From positions 434,525 through 448,774 of the forward strand of contig WIDE01000020.1 of NCBI GenBank assembly GCA_015039315.1: 14,250 bases of DNA. Reading direction: 5' to 3'. Position numbers and translations under genes: made by a program. Below the pieces are notes generated by a model that ran no database searches, was not told the DNA's origin, and saw nothing but the letters and a program-made list of their open reading frames with translations. Of the stretch, positions 8,420 to 14,250 are shown in pieces. Numbering within the stretch: the first letter of the stretch is position 1; each line of letters begins with the position of its first letter. This stretch comes from Clavulina sp. PMI_390 (taxonomy: Eukaryota > Basidiomycota > Agaricomycetes > Cantharellales > Hydnaceae).

Positions 8420-11407
8420 TTACAACAGATAATGCACCTTTGTGTCATCAATATCCGTGAGAGTGACGATGTCATGTTCAAAATGGTTCAAATGATCAGT
8501 TGAGACCTGTTCGAGGAATGGTTTATTGATTATACCGAATTCCATAGCTTTTTGGTACGCTTTGTAGATCTTCTTGCCCCACTGACTGAGAGCGCCGACA
8601 GCATCCTGTAGCGGAAGATATTTGGCTCTTCCAAGCTCTCCAGTCATCAGCACAGATGCCCTTGCATCGAAGCTTCCCTTCCCAATAGGAAACAATCTAT
8701 CAGCAATGAAATCCTTATGACTCTGTGAGACATTTGAATCCACTAGATGAAATGCTGTGATACACCACACGCAAAGCCACCACATGCTTTCCACGTCTAT
8801 TATCCACGTCAGCTACCAAAGGGACAACTTATAGGAAGAATTATTGATAGGAAAACCGTACCGTGAAGAGCATTATATTGGAAGTTCAATGCAAGGACCT
8901 TGTCTTGCCATTCGTCCCACTGTTCACTCATCGTGATAAAGTAATATTCATGTCTCTCAACCTCAGATGCGATAAACTGGGCAGTGCCGGTCCTTGCCAC
9001 ATGCCAATATGCTGGGCGAGGTGCCGTGAGGTCAATCGCGTACTCGAGATCTGCAAGTACTCCAAATTCGCCCTCGTTTTCGCGAGAAACGAGAAACACA
9101 TTTCCGCAACTGATGTCCCTGTGAAGGTAATTAACAGAATGCATCGCTTTAAGGGCTATGAAGGGGTGAGCGCGTTACCCGAGGGACACATGTTTCCCAA
9201 TCCACATTAAGGCTTACCTCGGAACGCACCCTGGATACCAATGAACATTCTTTTACGACTGGTCATGCCCTGTATTGGCTCCCCTTTTTCGTTGAAAACG
9301 ACCCGGTAGTGGTATCTTTGCTCAAGATGTTCCGGTTTTCCAAACGCATTGAGACCCAACGCTCGAGAAGGTATGGAGGGTACATGCCCCCTGCCATGGC
9401 GTTCGTTGGTAGAATTGATTTTTTGTCGATCAGGCGGCTCCGGAATCACTCCTTTGCGGAAGTAAGCGACTTCGTCCACATTGATGACATCAGCAGCTGG
9501 GATCGCCCCTTCGGGGAATGACGTGGTCATATCCTTCTCGATTTCGTCTCCCTGCCGACGCTTTACTATGCCATGAGTGTATACGGAAAGAAAATTTTTC
9601 AACTCAGGCCGATCAGCGAGCTTGGCACGGAGGTCATTAAGAATGTTCCCCTCAAGCTCACGTTCCTTGTTGACCCAGCAATCCTTGAGGACCATGACCT
9701 TTGATGTGTCAATACCATCGGCAGTGACTTCGTGAACCACCCAGACACGGGTGCCGCGGCCGATAAACGCTTCTGCACCCACATCGCTGAGCAATGCGCA
9801 TGTTTCGAAGACACGAGTTTCATCTTTATCGCCATGCACAATTATCCGGTAGATTGCGGTAGCATTCTGATCTGAACGATCATAAGGCATTCTTTGAATC
9901 GTGGGGTCCCAGCCTATGAGTTCAGGCTCAGCCGCTCCAATACCAATAATCAGCTGAACAAACCAGTCGGGCCGCTAAATTTAAGATTCGTGAGCGAATG
10001 AGGTGGACAAGATTATAGACTGCTACTTTACTTCATTGATGTCGAACTCCTCGGAGGTGATAACTGTTGACCTATCGGAGTACCAGAGCCTCAGGCTTAG
10101 ACCAGCAAGTGTGACCCCCAACACAAATCGCCGACAAGGGTCTGAGTACATGATATGATGCATTGACCAGAGTACTTTGGTATTATTCTGTGGAGAAAAA
10201 CACAACTAAGCAAGTAATCAAGCGTTGATGAGTTAAATAAGTGACTTGCGTCTTTCTTTGCGTCCAAAGTGCTGCTTTTTTTGAGCTCCCATGGGCTACA
10301 AATGTCTTCCCATGGGGGTTTGACTTTGGTGCCACCTGGCGTGTTGGGGTTGTTTGACTCATTAGGCTGGCGGGACTCCCTGAACTCTCCAACATGGCCT
10401 GCCTCGAGGCGCTCTGTGCTACTGTTGGCGTCTTGTCCGCTTGCATCGCCAGCATCTGTTCCACTATTCGCGCTATTCGTACCGCCGTCGTCAATGCTGT
10501 TATTCAGCTTGGGGTCAAAGTCAGAGTCGCTGGAGTGATCGCCGTCATTAGCGTCAAAAGCGTCATTATCGTCATCGTTGGTTTCGTCCGCGTCGCTAGT
10601 CTCATCGATGTCATTTGGGTCGCTGCCCTCATCTATGTTGTTTGCATCACTAGCGTGCTCCGGGTTGCTTGCATTTTCTATGCCACCCATACCGCCGAGG
10701 CCAGTTGCGTCTTCCCTGTTGTTTATTATACCGTTATTGTCGTCGAGCACGCCGTCGTGTCCGTGAGGATCGTTGCCACTGCCGGCGTCAAAAGGGCCAA
10801 TGCCGGCAACGGCGGTCTCGTCAAGATTGTTTGTTCCGGTAATATGGTCCTTGTTAGGGGTTCTTTCAATGGTGCTTGCCTCCAGATGACCTGCAATCTC
10901 TGCGTCGCCGGTGTCGTTCAACTCGTGTCGATAGAAATATGCATCAGGCTTGGAGACATTCTCTCGTAGGCTTGGAAGGGCCACTGAGCCGTCCGCATGA
11001 AATATATTGGTAGTTCCCCCCAGATGAGGATAATCTTTCTTCAACTTATCCAATACTCCGTTGATGATGTCTGGGAGTCGGCTATTGAAATATGTTGATT
11101 CATTTTCTTTGGTCTTTGAGGGAAGGGGATCGAGAAGCGTCCAACGGCCATCTTTTAGCATGCCGTCCGGGTCAGTTTCGAGCTTAATCATGAACTCTTC
11201 AAGTTGCGCTTCGTTGAGGATACGAGGCAACAGTGCCTTCGCCATGGAAGGAAACGATTTGCAAAAGATGAACTGCAATTCAAGCAGCATGTCTTCACGA
11301 GCAGGGTCCACGTAGGTGTGGCGATGTCTTCGCGAGCGACGAACGATCACAGGTGTCGTTCTTCCCGCACTAGTTGCGGTATCGTGTTCGTTAGCAGGGC
11401 TTGACAT
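8420..11407 (-). CDS. FunK1 family fungal-type protein kinase, five exons
   Basis: Minus-strand exons are 11407-10250, 10187-10032, 9974-9218, 9155-8862 and 8796-8420, encoding 913 residues. Introns are 62, 57, 62 and 65 bases. The first uses a GC donor (GCAAGT...CACAG); joining there gives KKDNNTKVLWSMHHIMYSDP in frame, the usual FunK1 sequence. The other three are GT-AG and restore EERPDWFVQLIIGIG, GAFRALKAMHSV and NALHDVESMWW. Kinase features are a likely ATP-site lysine in VMVLKDCW (K535), the catalytic loop YLHRDISCGN (HRD 702-704), a DLE metal-site motif (726-728) in place of DFG, and RTGTAQFIASE as the activation-segment end. These define the FunK1 family (PF17667), related to aminoglycoside/choline-type and eukaryotic kinases and expanded in mushrooms; substrates are unknown. 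Residues 205-335 form an Asp/Asn/Gly/Ser-rich linker before PPWEDICSPWELKK. The start at 11407 was chosen because a TATA-like site lies 60 bases upstream. The frame is open to 11605, so a longer N-terminus remains possible. Active kinase is plausible, since all the key residues are present. Confidence 0.9.
10188..10249 (-). other. GC-AG intron in the FunK1 gene
   Basis: The 62-base intron starts GCAAGT and ends TTTTTCTCCACAG. The only nearby GT donor (GTCACT, five bases downstream) would put the next exon out of frame with an immediate TAA. Only the GC donor yields the conserved AKVIW/TKVLWSMHHIM-type junction. Confidence 0.8.
10400..10800 (-). other. Asp/Asn-rich low-complexity linker in the FunK1 protein
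   Basis: This part of exon 1 encodes about residues 203-336. It is dominated by Asp, Asn, Gly, Ser and Glu, with imperfect repeats such as SDANNIDEGSDPNDIDETSDAD. Its GAY and AAY codons read on the other strand as Val, Ile and related residues, which explains the long plus-strand frame at 10394-10969. It is expected to be disordered and strongly acidic and lies before the kinase core. Confidence 0.75.
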
Positions 11408-11466
11408 AGTAAGTTGGTTGATGGGAAAGGTGTGAGTGGAGGGAAGATACACCAGAATTTGCGGAC

Positions 11467-11474
11467 ATCTTATA
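11467..11474 (-). promoter_or_regulatory. TATA-like site upstream of the FunK1 gene
   Basis: The minus strand reads TATAAGAT, about 60-67 bases before the ATG at 11407. Pyrimidine-rich sequence (CTTCCCTCCACTCACACC) follows, as in fungal leaders. If used, the 5' leader is only about 30 bases, and the open frame upstream of 11407 would be untranslated. Confidence 0.4.
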
Positions 11475-13007
11475 CCTATCGTCAGTGAGATAGCAGTAGT
11501 GAGCGTTTCTGGTGCTATGGCCACTGTGGAAGAATGGTTTGCTGTTTGCCGGGTGAAGAAGACCGGGTGACACCTTTGTTGTGATGTGTTGCTAACGCGC
11601 TTCATTACTCAAGTTGGCGCAGGACCCCCGATCCGGGGGGTTGGGATCTTATTGGAGTTGATCGTCGCTTTAGCCTTCCATTCGAAGCTTCAACCCCATT
11701 ACGAGAATCCGGGTGGAAGAGAGCCTCCTGAAGACCGCGCTGATATCTCGAAAAGGCGGAGGCTGTCATCAGAAGCAATGACAAGTACCATATTCCTCCT
11801 TGCGCGGCAAGATATCACTCAATTTAACCAATCTATTGTAATTATAAAGCTTTACGACGGATTTATTGAATACAACCCCCGATATCTTAGACAATACAAG
11901 GGATAGCCCCTGCGGTCCGGCTAGAAGAGCTTGAATAGTCAGTCCTGAATAGTAAAGCGTCGTGCCGTAGGCCTATCGTTTTAGAGGAGCAACTAAGTAG
12001 CTTTCTCTAAACGCCGGAGATAGTTTTTTAAAGATTAACACAGGTGCATAGATGATAGATTCAATGTCCCGATCAGAAAGACCATGCATATTTTAATTCG
12101 AAATCATGACGGGTACACGTGAGAACGCCAACATGGAAATAGGCCGTTATTTTCGACAACAGAGGCGTTGACTGCAAAGAGACTTAGCAGGTGTAAATGC
12201 GCGCGGACCTGCATTGGCTCAGAAATCCCCGGCCGGCCGTAATGAACGCCAATACCTATCCCGATTTCCATTTCTGTTCTCATCGTACTAGACATAGGTA
12301 TCTATTAACTATGCAGACTTTTTTTCAGGTTGCGCCGTCGCCTTGTTTCTGCTGTTCTTCCCCACATGCGCACGGTGCCAGGATTTTACTCAGGCATTGT
12401 ATTCATGAGTACAGTTGCGCAGTAGGACAGATAGAGATTAATAAAATGATGCTTCGCGATGTATCTCTACTTTCCCAAAGCTTCTACAAATGCTCTCACC
12501 AGGTGATTCCATACGGTAATACATGCACTTAGGTCCACACTGATCAGAATCATTTCCACAAAAACTTTCTACAACAAATTAGCAACGCAAATGCTGAATT
12601 GATATGGGTGCCGAAATCAGAACCGGAAGTGTTTCCTGCATCGGGGATACAATCCACAGGCTGGCAAGTGACATGATTGAGTTACAGTAATCTCAAGAGG
12701 GTGCTGAGTAGGTTATCAGCAACACTAAAGCAAATGTTAGTTATCGGGCCGTTTTGGGGTCGATTACAATTCGCATTTTGGGGTATGTTCATTCATTCCG
12801 GCTTGTTCTGGACGGCAGGGTGGCGAAGGCATATGTCAAGCAGTTCACAGAAGCCATAGTATTTAGGATTTACCTTAAGCTGGCCATCTATAGTGACACA
12901 GAATACGGCCTGAGCTCTCGGATGTGATTACATCGTGAGCAATGCGACGAATCGGCAGTTCGAGGCAGAGGCGGAGCGGCCAGCAGTCAGCTCCGGCTCT
13001 GGTGACC
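11475..13007. other. Gene-poor region between the FunK1 and GH16 genes
   Basis: About 1.5 kb with no gene I can support. The largest frames (plus 11586-11906 and 12197-12532, about 106-111 codons) have no recognisable domain, no splice structure and poor composition for a protein. A small perfect hairpin, CCCCCG-ATC-CGGGGG, lies at 11625-11639. No tRNA was found. Old repeat DNA may be present, because repeat copy C begins at or before the right end. Confidence 0.4.
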
Positions 13008-13236
13008 GACAGTCGCTCCACAGGTTGCCCCACTGGTCAGCATAAACGATTTGATCTGTGGAGTGTTAGCAGTTGGGTTTTGGCACGAACTGAGGGCGTT
13101 CGGGGCTTCAACGGTCGCATTGGGAAAGTCCGAGGTTGACATAAGGATAATAATACCTGATAACCTGACCTGACTGACCTGACTGACCTGACTTGAACTG
13201 AAATAATACCTGAAAAACCTCTGGGATATTGTGAGA
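13008..13236 (+). repeat. Dispersed repeat, copy C
   Basis: Copy C has the blocks AGTCGCTCCACA, TCAGCATAA, GTGGAGTGTT, CACGAACTGAGGGCGTTCGGGGCTTCA (here split by small changes from A and B), CGCATTGGGAAA and ATAATACCTGA, in the same order and direction as copies A and B. Its end ATATTGTGAGAA resembles ATCGTGAA of the others but is pushed away by a short tandem tract. It lies on the far side of the FunK1 gene from A and B. The element class is unknown and boundaries are approximate. Confidence 0.55.
13155..13200. repeat. Short tandem repeat of CCTGA / CCTGACTGA units
   Basis: CCTGA motifs are repeated here, with two perfect 9-base units CCTGACTGA (13169-13177, 13178-13186) flanked by partial units. 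The tract starts in the TAATACCTGA block that also ends repeat copies A and B (TAATATAACTGA/CCTGA), so it probably grew from the repeat's own end. Confidence 0.8.
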
Positions 13237-13624
13237 ATGGTAGAGCGAAGAGTATTATTGTCAGATACAATGATCGCAAGGTCGGTAAAGTACAAAAATG
13301 TAATGCTTGGATGAAGGAACATCCGCCAACCCAAAAAATAACAATAGCATAACAATCATGAAGCGAGCAGCACAAAGGCATAATGAACAGAAGCAAGTAG
13401 GGCATGACCACAAAGGGGAGAAGGCCAGGAAGTTGAGAGAGCAAAAATTCACAACAAGAGCAGGGGTCTATAACGGCGTTGAGATAGATCGTGAATAAGT
13501 GAATCCGTATTCTCTATGAGAAAGGAGAAAACAGCAAAGTGCGTGGGATCGTGAGGCAGAGCCATGATCGTAGAGGAAGGCATGCACGCCACATGTAGTT
13601 GTATACGAGAGTGTGGCCAGGGTC
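13237..13624. other. Spacer downstream of the GH16 gene
   Basis: This stretch lies between repeat copy C and the stop codon of the minus-strand GH16 gene, and probably contains its 3' trailer. The open frames present (up to 135 codons on the minus strand) are Leu/Phe/Cys-rich, overlap the tandem repeat and show no domain. Confidence 0.4.
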
Positions 13625-14216
13625 TCAGCAAGTGTCAATTAGCTTGTTTTTCGGTACGGTTGCCCCAAAAGAGCCCTGAGAAAGAGAAGGAACCGGTGAG
13701 GATGGGCTCGCAAATCAGATGATTTCGGTCACATACTACTTGTGTGCCACTGAAACTGGTGATATTGGGGTCCGTGTAGATCTGGATGTAGCTAGACACA
13801 AAGCAAAGAGTTAGTATGAGTCTAATGGTCTAGGAAGCGGGTATACTGACTCATTGATATACTGCTCTGTTGGGTATCCTGGAGGATTACAGCTGAGTTG
13901 AGTATTCTGGCTATTGCTCGGGTTCTGTTCACCAACACATCCATCGGTCAATGAGCAAAATCCCGGGGTAATCTCATGAAAAGAGGGGACAAACCTGGTA
14001 TATCCGAATGTAGTCGATGCTCATTGTTGCTGGGAAAGGCAAGTTTGGAGAAATCTACGAGACAAAATCGGAAAGTCGACTCAGTCAAAATCCCAAACGT
14101 CGCTTTATGGTTGCTGCTTACCGCGCCGAATCCATGGGAGTACCCAAGGTTCATAATCAAGTACATAGGTTCAGGAGAAACAAGTCGCTGGCTGATATTC
14201 GTCTGAGAATCCGGGC
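13625..14216 (-). CDS. GH16 glucan enzyme, KRE6/SKN1-like, C-terminal exons (cut by window edge)
   Basis: Five minus-strand exons are 14216-14122, 14054-13995, 13924-13851, 13791-13740 and 13675-13625 (stop TGA 13627-13625). Introns are 67, 70, 59 and 64 bases, all GT-AG. The joined sequence reads EPMYLIMNLGYSHGFGAISP, then LPFPATMSIDYIRIYQ, CNPPGYPTEQYI, YTDPNITSF and a terminal PKNKLIDTC. These are the conserved C-terminal motifs of KRE6/SKN1-type beta-glucan synthesis proteins (PF03935, glycoside hydrolase family 16). Those are type II membrane proteins of the secretory pathway needed for beta-1,6-glucan of the cell wall. The membrane segment and the catalytic Glu motif would lie in exons beyond the right edge; this fragment holds the end of the beta-sandwich and the Cys-containing tail. 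Immediately before 14216 the frame hits a TGA and an acceptor (AATAG) is present, so an intron continues past the edge. About 110 residues are visible. Confidence 0.85.
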
Positions 14217-14250
14217 CTATTCCATCGTCGCATCAGTGAAAAAGTCCATC

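Noticed and set aside
10394..10969. 191-codon plus-strand frame that looks like a hydrophobic membrane protein
   Set aside because: It is the exact antisense of the Asp/Asn-rich linker of the FunK1 gene; GAY codons read backwards give Val and Ile. The minus strand has clear family motifs on both sides.
11625..11639. CCCCCG-ATC-CGGGGG hairpin as a terminator
   Set aside because: Such hairpins end transcription in bacteria, not in fungal nuclear genes, and no bacterial-type gene is present here. It is only a small palindrome.
11586..11906. 106-codon plus-strand frame next to the FunK1 gene
   Set aside because: It has no recognisable domain or conserved motif, and no promoter-like sequence precedes it; frames of this size are expected by chance.
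12987..13444. Two overlapping minus-strand frames of 122 and 135 codons
   Set aside because: They cross repeat copy C and the CCTGA tandem tract, have skewed Leu/Phe/Cys/Ser composition, and show no domain or splice signals.
13948..14166. 72-codon minus-strand frame taken as one coding piece
   Set aside because: It starts in the GH16 exon but reads through a GT-AG intron (14121-14055) into the wrong frame of the next exon. The spliced model gives the conserved LPFPATMSIDYIRIYQ instead.

Overview
The window looks like nuclear DNA of a filamentous basidiomycete, most likely an Agaricomycete. The genes are cut by many short GT-AG introns (57-98 bases). Three families present are typical of that group: FunK1 fungal-type kinases, F-box/leucine-rich proteins, and KRE6/SKN1-type GH16 glucan enzymes. 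The genus cannot be fixed from the sequence. All exon models below were built by eye from reading frames, splice signals and remembered family motifs; no search was run.

Layout, left to right. (1) 1-478, minus: the 5' part of a DUF4140/DUF4139 gene that runs off the left edge. (2) 1092-2608, minus: an F-box protein gene that carries an in-frame TAG and a frameshift, so it is probably a pseudogene. (3) 3470-5675, plus: a complete four-exon DUF4140/DUF4139 gene (656 residues). It is a paralogue of gene 1, pointing away from it, with an Arg/Ser-rich then Pro/Gly/Met-rich insert. (4) 5676-8419: a gene-poor stretch holding two diverged copies of a dispersed repeat. (5) 8420-11407, minus: a complete five-exon FunK1 protein kinase gene (913 residues) with a GC-AG first intron and a long Asp/Asn-rich linker. 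(6) 11408-13624: a second gene-poor stretch with a third repeat copy that ends in a short microsatellite. (7) 13625-14216, minus: the last five small exons of a GH16 KRE6/SKN1-like gene that runs off the right edge.

Nothing shows these genes acting as one pathway. The clearest relationships are the divergent DUF4139 pair, separated by the decayed F-box gene, and the repeat copies on both sides of the FunK1 gene. I found no tRNA, rRNA, CRISPR array or intact transposon. I did not find a convincing new multi-gene system. The best leads are the DUF4139 pair with its RS-like insert, the uncatalogued repeat family, and the GC-AG intron inside the kinase gene.
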